64,000 bases of DNA from positions 18,409,626 to 18,473,625 of the forward strand of contig CM063110.1 of assembly GCA_031841125.1 (NCBI GenBank), in the 5' to 3' direction. Shown piece by piece: positions 1 through 12,206 of this stretch; the stretch's first letter is position 1, and every line of letters begins with the position of its first letter. The notes beneath the pieces were generated by a model. The model ran no database searches. It saw nothing but the letters and a program-made list of their open reading frames with translations, and was not told the DNA's origin. Both the position numbers and the translations under genes were made by a program. This DNA comes from Acanthococcus lagerstroemiae (lineage: Eukaryota; Arthropoda; Insecta; Hemiptera; Eriococcidae).

Positions 1-79
1 TTACTGTTCCATTTATCAACCCTGGTCTTGTCATAGAGAATAAGTTCTTTCATTATACCACCCCTACATAATTCAACCC

Positions 80-276
80 TGTCAGACTATTTGCAACGAT
101 ATTTACTAATCAATTATTATCGTGACGACCTATTTAGATACCTATCTAGAAGAAGAAGTCAAACATCTGAAAAGAAAACAAATATTGAAAACTCGGAATC
201 GAATCCAACCGCTGAAGAATATTTAGAAGCGAAAAAAGCTTCGTTTACGCATGTCACCGATTTTGCAAGAGAGTAA
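80..276 (+). CDS. Putative C-terminal exon of an upstream NRF-like paralog
   Basis: An open frame runs from a possible acceptor (tgtcag, near 85) to a TAA at 274-276. It encodes a hydrophilic, charged tail with an Arg-rich patch (RYLSRRRSQ) and the stretch AEEYLEAKKASF. The copy at 34990-35185 keeps the same ending (LEAKKAS, then RE and stop) but has a frame break near its start. It follows the last transmembrane exon of the downstream NRF-like gene by about 0.8 kb, so I read it as the cytoplasmic tail exon of this gene family. No domain is recognised in it and it could instead be an unrelated small exon. Confidence 0.4.
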
Positions 277-996
277 GTAAGATTTATATACTGCAAAAAA
301 ATTGATCAGTCTTTAGCCTTGTTTGACGTAAGGAATATTATGCAGCCGAGAATGTGACTTCTCTTTCTTTCTAAGCAGTTGAGTTCTATTACATCAATTA
401 TTTTTAGTGTAATTTTCGCAATTACGCACGTGTGTATTAAAGATAACAGACAAGTTCATTTAAATCTCATTTATGACATTTATTTACGATGTTTACTTCA
501 TCAGTGTTGTTTTATGCGTGTATAGAAGGAAGACACGGATTAACGACGCAGCTAATACGACAAGTGAGAAGCACACACACCTAGATCGATTCTATAAAAT
601 GAAGAAACACGAATTATAAATTTATAATTCCTTCCGTATGTATCGGATGCGCATTCCCAAAAGAGAAAATACAGATTTTAAAATATGATATCTCCTCTCG
701 TGTCTGGAACGAATGGTCGGGCTGAGTTGCAAGCAGAATTCGAGTGGTAAGGTTTTAGGGTTACGGATCACAAGTTGATCTGCCGAATTTTTCCAGTGGT
801 ACAAACTGATATCAAAACATAGTCCATTCATTAAGGCCTGGGCTACGAAAAAAATATTTAGAGAAACCTCTTCGTTTTCTTGAGTCTGCAAATATATATT
901 GAGTTAAATTAGTTTCATATAATTATTTTATGCTCGCTTGTGAACACACTTTTCCTCAACCTCTGTTAGTTCCAAAACCCTTCACTTTCTTATGAC

Positions 997-1283
997 CAGG
1001 GCCTATTCTAAGGCGCAGCTGCGCACACTTTGCGCAGTTCCAAAAGTTTGTTGCGCAACTGCAAAACAGAATTTGCGTAGTTCCAAAAAACAAGATCAGT
1101 GATCAGTTTAAAAAAATGTATTACAAGTAATAAAATACAATTTTAAATTTTTTAACTTAAACAAACGATTTCAATTTTCAGTTCATACCATAATTTTTTT
1201 TGGTGGGGGGGGGGGGTACACATGAATTTTGAGATTTTTACAGTACTTTGCGTACCTGCAAAAAATCCTTAGAATAGGCCCTG
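997..1283. mobile_element. hAT-type MITE, 287 bp, with perfect 8-bp target duplication
   Basis: Terminal inverted repeats CAGGGCCTATTCTAAGG and CCTTAGAATAGGCCCTG bound the element. It is flanked by CTTATGAC at 989-996 and 1284-1291. The paralogous site near 35920 reads through without the insert. An 8-bp duplication with CAG...CTG ends is typical of hAT. No coding capacity; it contains a poly-G run. Confidence 0.9.
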
Positions 1284-1383
1284 CTTATGACTTGGCTATA
1301 GAGTGGTACACTAAAGAGTACCTACTCACTTGAATACAGACGCAACTCACATAGTACATTTACAATATTTTCAGGGTGATTAA

Positions 1384-3060
1384 AATTTATTTCATAAATG
1401 CAGGACTATTACTGATGCGAGATATTTTTTGGTAAATAGGAAATTAGAAATCCGACCCCCCCCCTGCCAGTAGCACCGAAGGCGGATCAATCCTCAGTAT
1501 AATAAGAATTGTGCACTTTGTATTATAAGTACAAAATTCATTCTATCTATTCTAATATGTATAAGGATCAATAAAATATCAATATTGGAGTCCATGTCTG
1601 AGCTCCTATTATTTCATTTTTCAGATATAAGGACTGACTTTTGATGTTACATCTTCATATTTTCCACCAAATGGAACGGGTTTTTCTAATTCATCCCTCT
1701 ACCATAGAAATTAACAAGATCCACTAAAGCTGACCAGGTATAGTTCTCATTGAACCTTGGACATCAACGAAGCCATGTTGATTGGTGTTGCGTGAAAAGG
1801 GGCAAAAAGTCGTTCATACATATAGTGCGTGCAATTTTCAAAGAGGAATAGAGTCCAGCATTTGATTATAATTTACATAGGACTTCGTGAATTAGGTAAT
1901 TAAGTTTTAGTAACGCTTTTCGATCATATTCCAAAGAGGGCAAGTACAAATGATACGTAATAAGAGGGGTAAGAGTAGTTCAACGATTATTGTTGGTTAC
2001 AAGGGAAGAGGCGGACTAAAACGAAAATCAATAACTTGATGATCGGGTATCTATAGAAGAAGTTCAAAACAGTATTTCCCATTAGAAAGACGTTACAATT
2101 TTGCAATTAAAAAAGTCCCCACATTTGCTTCAAAAACAATTTAGCTATAAATATATACTTTCAAACAATGAACTATATCTATACAGCATATTTTTTAGGT
2201 AAGAATTTTCACAAGTCACAGCATCCTTCAATATTTAGACATTTATAACGGAACATAGGTTCATCAACGTATGTAAAAACGTGTGTACCTAAGTTATTGA
2301 GATTCTGAATCCATTTTTGAAGATATTTAGTGTACACTCCTCATAGTTAACCCTCCACGATAGAGTCGGGAACTAAAAATTACGAACAAGCACATCAAAA
2401 TTTCCTACAAGAGTTTTTTGAATCAGGTATTTTTGAGGTTGTTTGATTCTACGCCTCCTCCCCCCGCCCTCACACAGTTTATTATTGTGGTATCCAAAAA
2501 TGAGGAGGGCGGAGGCAAAATTCCATAGATGAGTAAGCACAAGGGCTAGGAAGTGTGTCGTTCGCCCTATCTGGTCACAAAAACTGGTGACCCTTCAAAA
2601 ACATTTAAAGTCACCGTTTTCTCTTACACGGTTTGTGTTCATGCATGGCAGTGTGAAGGGTCGTTTTGAACCCCCGCTATAAAACTTATCAAGAGAAGTA
2701 AGAATAAAAGACTGGTACGTACTGTAATTAAACTTTTACGAGGAATCATCTTATTTTAAACATTTTTATGTACGAATATAAATATATACTTGGTTTTAAT
2801 ATCCTTACAAAAAAACATCAGCAGGCTTTGAAAAATGAAACAAAAAAATGGCGTACGGTTTAGGAGTGGCGATTCTCAATAGGTTGGTCAGGCACCTACT
2901 TTTAGGCATTTTCCTCAATCCAACCTATACTCGCCAAAATTCATTACATCTCTTCTAATTTGCCTCGACTATCACTGTCAACCAAACAAGTCACCATGGG
3001 GTTTCTGAATCGACTGGCCTCCCCTTGTAAAAGCGTAGACCTGATAAAATCTTGATGCAC
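1384..3060. other. Non-coding stretch, no gene recognised
   Basis: AT-rich sequence without a convincing exon or protein motif. A short imperfect inverted repeat (about 2450-2470 against 2500-2517, GCCTCC-type arms) is the only structure noticed. It lies between the upstream paralog's tail and exon 1 of the NRF-like gene, so promoter elements may be here, but none can be pointed to. Confidence 0.5.
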
Positions 3061-3113
3061 GTTTATGGATTTACTGGCCAACAAGATCGGCTACACGAAA
3101 ATATATATTAAAA

Positions 3114-3240
3114 CTGCTTTCGCTTCGCGAAAGCAGTACCGACTTTTCGGCCTTCGGCCGAAAAGCACTCGGAACTCGCTTCGCTCGTTCCTCGCAGTAG
3201 TAGCGAAAAGTACTCGGAACTCGCTTCGCTCGTTCCTCGC
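3114..3240. repeat. Cluster of four GC-rich hairpins with TTCG-type loops
   Basis: Four inverted repeats follow one another: 3114-3136 (CTGCTTTCG arm), 3143-3165 (CTTTTCGGC arm), and two copies of GGAACTCGCTTCGCTCGTTCC-like sequence at 3171-3191 and 3216-3236. The first two have nine-base perfect stems around CTTCG. The last two sit in a repeated block of about 35 bp. The surrounding DNA is AT-rich, so the cluster stands out in base composition. Function unknown. Confidence 0.8.
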
Positions 3241-3249
3241 GAAATCAAG

Positions 3250-3550
3250 ACACTGTCGACACGTTTTAAGTCGTTAACGTTTTAAAAAAACGCAAATGTC
3301 GACAAGGACTAGTGGTATTCGGCTGAAATGTTTAAGGCCATTCACGTTTTAAAAAACGCAACTCTCGACAGGGAATAGTATTATAAAAATATAAAACTAC
3401 CCGGCTATCAAAATTAGAGTTCGTATAAATTTGAAATCGATACATTCAAGGCGGAAACGTGTAAGACCGAAACATTTGTATAATACAACAAAACTACGCG
3501 GCTATCAAAATTCGATTTCGTATAAATTAAATCCCAGTACCTAAGTCGCC
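3250..3550 (+). repeat. Diverged short duplications next to the hairpin cluster
   Basis: Two motifs recur in order: a segment with CACGTTTTAA...AAAACGCAA then CGACA (about 3255-3310 and 3342-3380), and a segment with AAACTAC(C/G)CGGCTATCAAAAT then TTCGTATAAATT (about 3390-3433 and 3487-3530). This suggests a diverged tandem duplication. No coding potential. Confidence 0.55.
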
Positions 3551-3579
3551 TCGCGCTTCTTATGCTGAACTTAAATTGA

Positions 3580-3850
3580 GGAAACTCGTGAACGACTCAA
3601 CCGATTGTCATCAAACTTTCACCAATACAACTTCGAGTACTTCTCTATAATGTACCAAAATTTGGAATCAAATGATTCGATAGTTCCTGAGATTTTTGTG
3701 CCACAAATTTTGTCCTCAAGGAAAACTCACGAACGGCTCGACCGATTGCCTTCAAAAGCTTATTTTAACAACTTCGAGTACTTCTCCATAATATACCAAA
3801 ATTTGGAATCAATTGATTCAATAGTTTCTGAGATTTTCTTCCCACAAAAT
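3580..3850 (+). repeat. Two-copy tandem repeat, unit about 135 bp
   Basis: Both units share the start GGAAA(A)CTC(G/A)(T/C)GAACG(A/G)CTC and the core ACTTCGAGTACTTCTC, then CCAAAATTTGGAATCAA, and end in a CCACAAA(A)T motif. The open frame across both copies (3605-3853) is a by-product of the repeat and I do not call it a gene. Confidence 0.75.
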
Positions 3851-3856
3851 TAAGGT

Positions 3857-3859
<3 letters not shown>

Positions 3860-3919
<60 letters not shown>
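3860..3919. repeat. (TA)n microsatellite
   Basis: About 60 bases of uninterrupted TA dinucleotides directly after the tandem repeat. Confidence 0.97.
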
Positions 3920-3921
<2 letters not shown>

Positions 3922-4553
3922 AAACCTGAAATTCAGCCACTATTACAGTCGTGTTCTAAACACTCTGAAACGCAAAAAAAACATTGCCCCCGCCCCCAAC
4001 TTCACAACTGTGACGAGTGTAATACCTCCCTTTTCTTCGAAAAGTCGGTAAAAAGAAATCGAATTAATCATAAAATAAACGCGAAAAAACTGAATATCTA
4101 GGATTGAAAACAGGTCGCCAATCATAGATGTTTGGAGGCCAACGACGTTCTATGATAATGTACAGTCATAGGTTTCATAGAGATGGGGATTAGCCGTTCC
4201 AGACATTCATTCAACTCTGCCACACATTTCATCTTTTTAGAATTCAGAATAATTGTCATTTTTACACGAACGTAATAACTGACGGGCACCAGTAAAATAC
4301 GATGAACGCCATTTGTTTCGTGATGGTATTGCTACTTTTCGTTATTTGCGCTTTCGCAGAGAGTAGTGAAAGTGCAACATGTGTCGACAGATCCACTCCC
4401 GATCCGGGAGAAAATTCGCCGATATTTCGTAAAAAGTGGATATCGGAGGTAATGGCTGAAGCCGAAATGACTTTCAACATGCATATAAACGTAAGCAGCG
4501 AATGCAGACGAGACTTCAAGATCTACAGGTTGCACGCCTGGAATCAAACTGTT

Positions 4554-4556
4554 TGA
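4554..4556 (+). other. Premature TGA in exon 1 of the NRF-like gene
   Basis: Exon 1 reads HAWNQTV, stop, then AIR, and joins exon 2 in phase (donor GTTAGT at 4567, acceptor TAG ending 7897) as MMESTEWPKIGLFSG. The family pattern at this point is a Trp-Ala-x-x-Met-x-Asp/Glu-x motif, so the TGA stands where TGG is expected. Confidence 0.7.
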
Positions 4557-5009
4557 GCAATTCGAAGTTAGTATATAGAATCTCAGGTATCTTCACTCAA
4601 TCTTATTTGCTTTTTACAACGTATCTGGTGGCCGATTCCAGGCAGTATGCTCCATTGGCAAAGTTTCTGAGGGGTCTAAAACAAAAGGGTCGCATTAATT
4701 TCAATACCCCACCCTCGTCAGGAAAAAAACTCAAGACGAATTTACTGGAACCTTTTATGAGCAGACAGATATCGTACGATTCAACTAGTGGCCTTTAAAG
4801 AAATATCCGAAGCCCCCCCCCCCAACCGGAAACAAAAATTATATGATTTTACTGGGAGCCTCTGGGCGAAAAAAGATCGCATGATTCCGGCAGAGGCTAC
4901 AAGAAAAAAAATCAGAATATTTCACTAGTGCGATGATTCTAGCAAGGGATACTAGAAAACAAAAATTAGATGATCCAAGAGAAAAGATCAGGCTATTTAA
5001 CTGGAGGGA

Positions 5010-5450
5010 ACTGTGAAAAGTATTATGACATATAGCTGTGAGATCTTCCCGTTAAAGCAAAGGCCAGAGGAACTTCTTCTAGTGACAGAAATGGATTTCT
5101 AAAGAAGAGCAGCTAAGCGGTCAAAGCTAGAAAGAATCCGAAAAAAACTATCAGGGAGACAATCCCGGTACAGAATTACACTAGTGGACATCAAAACTAG
5201 GCCGTTGATATGGTATGCGCATGTCCGAGAAGAATGCCGGAAAAAAGACTGCAAGGAAGATCATCGAATAGTTCGATAGACGAAGAAACAGAGGACATCC
5301 CAGGAAGAGCTGGACCGCTGGGGTAGCAAAGGAAATGCAGTCGAGGAACATACCGAAGGGTCTATGGATGGACTGAAGAAAATGGAGGATGGTAATTGGA
5401 AGGAAACATTCGCTGTAAACCGATTGCATAGATAGAGAGATATAGATAGA
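5010..5450 (+). mobile_element. LINE 3' fragment (RT C-terminal region)
   Basis: Pieces in shifting frames match the C-terminal tail common to many insect non-LTR retrotransposons: a segment resembling EMDFLRRSA near 5085, then TRPLIWYAHV near 5195, RRRNRGHPRKSW near 5280 (the usual KRxRGRPRxxW pattern) and GLWMD with WRMVIGR near 5365-5400. At least three frame breaks or stops. It lies in intron 1 of the NRF-like gene. Confidence 0.6.
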
Positions 5451-5649
5451 TGGCTCCTTGTGTGTAAGAAGTCAAAAAGTCGCCCAGGGCGGTTTACCGA
5501 GGGACCGTTGAGTACAAGAAAAAACACGCACAATTTTAGTATGGACCCCAAAAAGACGGTTATTCGTTCAGATAATTGATTTCACTGGGAAGTTCTTGGA
5601 TGCACAAAAATATCGCACGATTCCGTCAAGGCCCATATTATCTCCTATA

Positions 5650-7495
5650 TGTACATTATCCTAGTTAATATTTTTGACGCATGCGAAATAAAACTGATTT
5701 ATTGTTTGATAATTTTCATACCTATCTGCTCCTGCTTGTTTTTTGTACAGTTACAATAGCACTCTTTTTAAAGTCATCTGCCATTTCCCCTTTATCATAA
5801 ATATAACATATTAATTTGTACAATCTATCAAGCACATATTCTCCCAAGTTTTGTAATAATTCAGCTGGTATCTCATCCACTCCTTGAGCTTTCCCTTTCT
5901 TTAAATCTCTCAATGCTTTGTCAAATTCACCTCTTAAAATTATGTTTCCCCACTCATCTTCTTCCACATCTTCCTCCCTCCCCATTCTTATATCTTCATT
6001 ACTATACAGAGTCTTTCTACATACTCTACCCACATTTTCACTTTTCCTTCAGCGATGTAAATAGGCTCCTCCTCCTTATTGTTATATAATCTGTTTTCTT
6101 TCTACTTTCTTCCTTCTTTCTCCAAACTCCAATTTCACTTTTCTATAGGCCAAGTCTCTATTTGTCATCATCCTTCATTCATAAACTCTTCTATCTTACA
6201 ACTTTTTTCTTTTATCCACTCCTCCTTTGCCGTTTTACACGCTCTTTTTATTTCATTCCTTAATCTTTGATAAGCTAATCTACCTTCCCTATCATTCGCA
6301 TTCTTATATTTTCTTCGTTCATTCATTTTTCTAAGGATTTCCTCCTTCATCCATGTTTTTTTCCTTCTCTCTCAGTTTTACCTAGTTTTTCTTCAGCTGA
6401 CTTTAATATTCCCTGCTTTATTTTACCCCATTCTTCCTCCAAACTGTTTTCGATATTTCCTTCTAATTTTAATCTTTTCCGACATTTTCAAATTCCATCT
6501 TTTTACCTTTTCTTTTCTACTAGGTTTCTTCAGTTGAAGCGTGCGGCCAGACAACGAGACAGGCGCCACTTACCAAATTGTGTAGGAGAGGCATTATTAA
6601 AAAAATCAGTTCATGCTCTTATACCTAAAATCGTTTACCTAAGTTAGCCTTGGACGCTATCTAGCGGCATATACTTGAAACAAACTCGCATATGTGATAG
6701 AAGAGACTCGAATCTTAATGTTCCACTGAAAATCTCAATTTTGCCCAGGATGGCGCTTGTCTCGTTGTTCAGCCGCATGCTACAATTTAAGCCTACATTT
6801 CATTATTACCAAGTTATGAACACTAAGTTTTACAGTGTAATATTTGATTCCTAAAACCCGTTGTTTTGTTATAATATAATCAATTTTATATCTACCGTCG
6901 TTACCTGGACTCTTCCATGTATACCTTCTATGATTTTTAAATTGAGTATTTCCAATGACTAAGTTATACTTCGCCCAAAACTGTATCAAACGCTGTCCTC
7001 TTTCATACCTCATTCCTAATCCAAAATCCCCAATCATATCATTTCTTTTCCCTCACCAACTCTAGCATTCTAATCACCCATAATAATATTCACTCTTCCT
7101 CTACCATGCTTCTTTCTAATTCTTCATATACCTCCTCAATCTCTTCGTCCTCATGAATATTAGTAAACATATACACTTGTATTATTGTTGTAGGTACTGG
7201 TTTGGTATAGATTTTTATCAAGATTAACCTTTCACTCTGTTGTTTATAATATATAATTTTATTACCTATTTGTTTATTCATAATAACAATTTCGACGCCT
7301 GCTTGTCCTTTTATTTCCTTTGTACCTACTTATTATTCTAATGTCTCCTGACCAAAAATCATTCTCCTCTTTCCACCTTACTTCACTTATTCCACCTATT
7401 CCTAGGTCAAGCCTTTTCATTTCTCTCTTAAGATTCTCTAATCTTCCAACTCCATTCAAGCCCCTATTTTAATTGCGCCCTTCTTTTTAAAACTT
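5650..7495 (-). mobile_element. LINE fragment: endonuclease plus start of reverse transcriptase, broken
   Basis: Reading right to left: an apurinic-type endonuclease with the GIGGISEVRWK motif near 7400, VNIIMGD and NARVGEG near 7070, a Y(T)WKSPGNDGRYKIDYI motif near 6900, then a charged linker, then the start of reverse transcriptase (KGKAQGVDEIPAELLQ near 5890; Y(Q)TIN near 5690). It stops before the catalytic YADD-type box. Several stops and frameshifts, and a MITE at 6538-6781, interrupt it. Motif order fits an RTE- or R4-like element; clade uncertain. Confidence 0.7.
6538..6781. mobile_element. MITE with 31-bp terminal inverted repeats inserted in the LINE
   Basis: Left end 6538-6568 (AGCGTGCGGCCAGACAACG...) and right end 6751-6781 are imperfect inverted repeats with about 27 of 31 matches. 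The element splits the LINE between its endonuclease and linker. The flanks resemble a degenerate 8-9 bp duplication (TTAAATTG-like and TTCAACTG-like on the - strand). No ORF. The family cannot be fixed from this. Confidence 0.75.
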
Positions 7496-8967
7496 TCCGA
7501 TAATGATGCTCCCCCAAATAGCTCCCTCCTGGACATCCGAATGGGGAGCATTTTACGTCCGGAAAAATTATATACCTGTTCGAACGCCATAATCAGTAAT
7601 TAATATTTGGAAAAGCTACATTTCCTGGAAAGAGATACTGTTGTAGTTTTTCATTGTTTTTAACAGGGTTCATCTGTCGGAGTTGGCCTTCCCCTGGGTG
7701 CATTTGGTCGCCATTTTAACGATATACAACCTATATAGTTTTTCTTCCTTTCTTTTTAAGCTTAAGCCTCCTTACCACAGCAAAGTATCACCCAAGAGGA
7801 GGTGACATACTTAATTTTTCGCCAATTCCTCGTTTCACTGGTTTTTAATATTCGAATCTACGACATCTTTAATTTTGAATCTTTACTTACATGTTAGTGA
7901 TGGAATCCACGGAGTGGCCGAAAATAGGATTATTTTCCGGCGTAACAACTCACTTAGGGAATTATGCCGAATGTTTAAGATCTCGAGGTCCCGGGATAGC
8001 GGGTCAATATTGTCTCGCTCAGGCAACGTACGACTTCACTGTCCGCTCCGTCGATCAGTTAGTGCCTGGATGGACGAATTGGCATGTTAGGCTAATTCAC
8101 GAATTATCTATAGCATGAGAAGAATCCATTTAGACGGTCCAGACGGTCACTAACCTGGGCAATGTGCATACCTTCTTCGTGCACAGCAGCGGATTTGCAA
8201 ACGTCGCTCAATAACGCCCTACATCCTGCATTTAAAGCGCAACACTTCGATATTACAACTCATGTGAATCCAATTTTCTGTACGGTAGAGGCTTCGCACT
8301 CGAAAACATTTTTTGATCCTAAGTACGTATATGAAGATAGCGATGAATTTGTGGAATCACAAATCATACTGAGTACGAAAATATTAAATATACACACGTA
8401 CATACACCTACAGTGATTTAGTACCTAACCTCCAACATGATATTCAGTGAATAGGTGTGTAAGTTACCAGGCAAGTGGATTGCACTGGCAAGTACACGAT
8501 CGTAAGCATAAAACAGTAAATGAAATTTAAAAAAAAAGAAGTTTTTACAGCATTAATTTTGTTTAGGAGATTTCCAGGTATGTTTATACTACTAGCTGTA
8601 GGTACATCGACGATCTACACTTTAATTTTCGGCAGTAATCGAGGTAAAAAAATAACATTCCTAAAAAAGTTCAACGGTTGTTGGTTCAAGCTGACGAAGT
8701 TGATGTAGTTCAACATTAATAATAACCCATCAAGTGAAATTAATAATTTTGTGAATTTTTTCAGTTACAGAAAGAGATCGCCTCAGTGTGAAGTTAGTCA
8801 AGTGCTTTTCAGTGGTACAGAACTGCAAATCGTTGGGTCAATCCTCATCCAGTACCTATCCGTTTTTGCATTTTCTGAAAATAGTCTTTATGTTTTTTGT
8901 CAACGGAGCCCATTCAGTTATATTCTATTACATGTTTCCGAATTATCAAACTGAACAATTGGAAGTG

Positions 8968-10932
8968 GTTAGTACTTAATTAATCGATATAAACCGTTCT
9001 TCTACACTCTTAAGCGTATGGTACTGAACAACATAGTTTCATTTAGAAGGCAAAACAAAGTCTGTAGATCAAAAACATTAAAATAGAGCACAAATTGTGC
9101 AAATTTTATTCAAAAATGTTCCCGACGAACTACGAGTAGACCGCTAATATTTAACATAGGATTTACCCATGCGAGAAAAACTGTAATTTTGCAACAAAAA
9201 AAATCCGTACAAGTACGGTTTGACGGAAAATATTGATTCAAAACAGTTAGGTAAATATGTTACTGCTATTAACCACATACCCGTAAAAAATTGAAAAAGA
9301 GTCTATTAAAAAATTCATGGTATCTTGTAAAATTTTGAGAAAAATGCATGAAAATGGATTCTGCCAAAGATTCAGCCAAATGCCCCTTCGTAATTTTCAT
9401 CACTAACTATAAAATAAATTTTAAAAAAAAAGTTCTTTCGCTTCACCTTGCTGCACAGTCTGGGTATGATTTTCTAATCATTTTGTATTTCAAAATGTTT
9501 TACTCTACAATACACTGGAATAAAAATTTCTTCATTTTATAATGTCACTGATTTTGTGAAAGTGAACTAAGATGTACCTATACACATAAATTCGTCTAGC
9601 TTGATTTCTTTTTGTATGATATTTTTTTAATCAGCAGACGTTAACTGCATGAATGAATCCCTGTCTGTGGATCCCGATAATATTGATTGGTTATTTCGCC
9701 CTGTTCTGTTGCCTAACATGAGTTCCTTTCGGCGGCAAAGGATTCGACGACCTCAAAAATCTGTCAATCAATATACAAGTCGATTTTGACAAAAAGTGAA
9801 GTGAGCCTTTACCTAGGTCCACAAATCCTCGATTTTCATCAAAGCGTAATGGCGTTTTGAAATTCACATAAAACTGAACTTCTGTTGAGGAACCCTTACT
9901 TAATGTTTTCATTTCAAAACAATTTTGGCTGGTGTCCTTTTACGCCCGGGGAACTAACTCGGCTATAATGAGCAAAATATTTTAAAAATGGTAAAATTTT
10001 GGAACCACGTTACTACCATGTTTTACTTTCAGAAGATCGAAAAATCCAACCTTTCCTAAACAATTGGGACACAAGAATATATAATTTCATATGGAAGGTA
10101 CCGGTAACGTGGAGAAGAGCGGAGGGGGGGATCCCACTAGTGGAAGTTGAATAGGTAATGAACCAGAAGCATGTAAAATTAAAATTACTTCTTTTCAGAT
10201 ATCCTGTAAAATTGGAGAAGACACACAGAATCAATTTTCTTATTTTTCACAGCCTCAGCGCCCCAGTGTATAGCGAATGGGTGGTTTATTTTGAATCCCC
10301 TGATCACGCCATTCTCGAGGTAGAAACAAAAAACATGGAGAAAATCTGATTCAAAACAATCGAGATTTACAAGAGAAGAGAGAGAAAAAAAAGAGTACAG
10401 GAGTCTGAGCTTCTACAAATACAAGCAAAAGGGATGTGGGGCTAGATTTATCATGTTAATTAAGTCTCATCGTGCAGTACATTCAACTTTTTTATGCTTG
10501 ATTTGAGAAACAAACCCAATAATGTGACAATACTGGTGTCAGTTAACAAATTGGCAAAGTTTAAGAGATACGTTTCCTCCTGTACTAGGATAAAAATATT
10601 TCTCCATGCCTGTTATACCCCATATCTGGCTATCGTAGTCGCAACGGGGGGAGAAGGTGCATCCCGATGGTGCTAGAAAAATCGGTATCCGGAAAACTCT
10701 AGTAGCTAGTCGGCAAAATTGGAAAGCTAAGGACCTTTTGTAGGTTTCAAAAAAAAAGTTCACACTTTATTCGGCATTTTCATTGGCTGAGCCCCCCCCC
10801 CCCCAAAAAAAAGAGTCATAAATAACCTGCAAGTGATGGCCTAGTACGAGACTGTTGGATTTATTCTCTTAATTAAAGAAAAATAAACAAAATAAAATAA
10901 AATTTGTATTAAAATAATTTTTAACTGATGAC
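8968..10932. other. Intron 5 of the NRF-like gene, nothing else recognised
   Basis: AT-rich sequence without a supported exon. A poly-C run is at about 10793-10804. The intron's 3' end lacks an AG acceptor next to the exon at 10933. Confidence 0.5.
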
Positions 10933-11928
10933 TGGTCTACCATTTTGAACGCATTCTTCATGGTCAGTGGTTTCTTGAGAGCTTTTCATTTTGACTTTGT
11001 ACCAGAACTCGATAACAGCGTCTTATTTTTTCTGCGTTCTCTAGTTTTGAAGTGGCTTAGGTAAGAAAATTATACTTTGTTCTTCTTTTACACTTAGGGT
11101 ACAGAAAAATCCGTAATCCTACATTCATTTTTCTATCAACCAGACTGGTGCCGGCGAACGGTTTGTTGATAGCATGGTTCTATTTTGTAATACCATACTT
11201 GGAAGACGGGCCGATTTCAAAATATTTAAAACAAACCGAGTTGCAACACTGTACCTCGAACTGGTGGATAAATATGTTAGCTCTGCAGAATATTGTAAAT
11301 CAACGAGAAATGGTAAATAAGCTTAAACCAAAAGCAGGAGATATGAGTTCAGTGGTGGGACATATGATTAATAAACTTGTTATGTTTCTGAATAAATATA
11401 GTGTCATCCACACAGCTGGTATATTGCAGTAGATATCCAGCTTTACGTTATCGGCACCGTGCTGCAGATAATTTTTAAAAAACATCAAAAATGCGGCATT
11501 TACCTCATGATATTAACATTCCTGTATTCTGCACTTCACATGTTCGTCAAGATTTACTCGAACACCTCATACAGACACTTCGCTGAATATTTCATGCTGT
11601 AATCAAGTTTGATATTGTGTACTATTAATTCGTGAATAGTTTAATAATCACCGGCAGGTGGTCTTCTCACGACTACGAAATTCAGTCAAACTCGGCTTAA
11701 TGTTACAAACAATCTATTTACAGGGACGTACTGCATTACCCGGAAACATATTTAAATTTTTATTCAACATGTCGTAACGTTCTATCGAATTGGGCCTTAT
11801 CTCACAGGATGTGTGACTGCATTAATAACCAAATCATTGATGGAGAAAGGTTACAAGTTCTCTAGAGTAAGTACCTCCGCACAGTATTACAGCTACTCAC
11901 ATGTGTAAGAAAATCAGATCGCTATTTC

Positions 11929-12206
11929 CAGTGGCGGATCAACGGGGGGTGTTTTGGGGGTTCGGACACCCCCTTTCGGGCCGAAGAAGAAGAAACAACA
12001 TTTCGAATTTTGAGTTTTTCTCCTGTTTTTTAGTATCTGCGGCACTATAGTCTACAATGTTCATTTTGAATCGATTTAATTACATTATGAAACTTGTCTT
12101 CAGAAACTATTTAAAATGACATCCATCTCGGTTCTTTAGAGGGCGGAGGTGGAAAAAGTTTTATTTTCTAAACACCCTCCTTGGAAAATTTCTACATCCA
12201 CCACTG
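11929..12206. mobile_element. hAT-type MITE, 278 bp
   Basis: The ends are CAGTGGCGGATC and, at the other side, GATG/GATC-like CCACCACTG. The flanks are GCTATTTC at 11921-11928 and GCTATTTT at 12207-12214, an 8-bp duplication with one change. The interior has G/C runs near both ends and no ORF. It lies in intron 9 of the NRF-like gene. Confidence 0.85.

Larger units (their letters stand above)
1..1380 (+). repeat. Segmental duplicate of 34920-36115 (3' end of an upstream NRF-like paralog)
   Basis: This stretch aligns along most of its length with 34920-36115 in the same orientation, including shared non-coding sequence after the stop. It probably holds the 3' end of an upstream tandem copy of the NRF-like gene whose body lies left of the window. 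The main interruption is the MITE at 997-1283, which is absent from the other copy. Divergence is clear but moderate, so the duplication is older than that insertion. That the shared reading frame is an NRF tail is inference from its position. Confidence 0.7.

Noticed and set aside
3114..3240. Hairpins as bacterial contamination or a symbiont transfer
   Set aside because: The block is only 130 bp and is embedded in AT-rich sequence, with no bacterial gene nearby. Kept only as a structural finding.
3605..3853. 82-codon open frame with internal repeat
   Set aside because: It is the translation of a two-copy DNA tandem repeat and has no matching splice or conservation signal.
10158..10349. Possible NRF exon ending at ATATCCTG (a U12-donor-like sequence)
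   Set aside because: The encoded residues do not match the NRF family and the flanking exons join without it.
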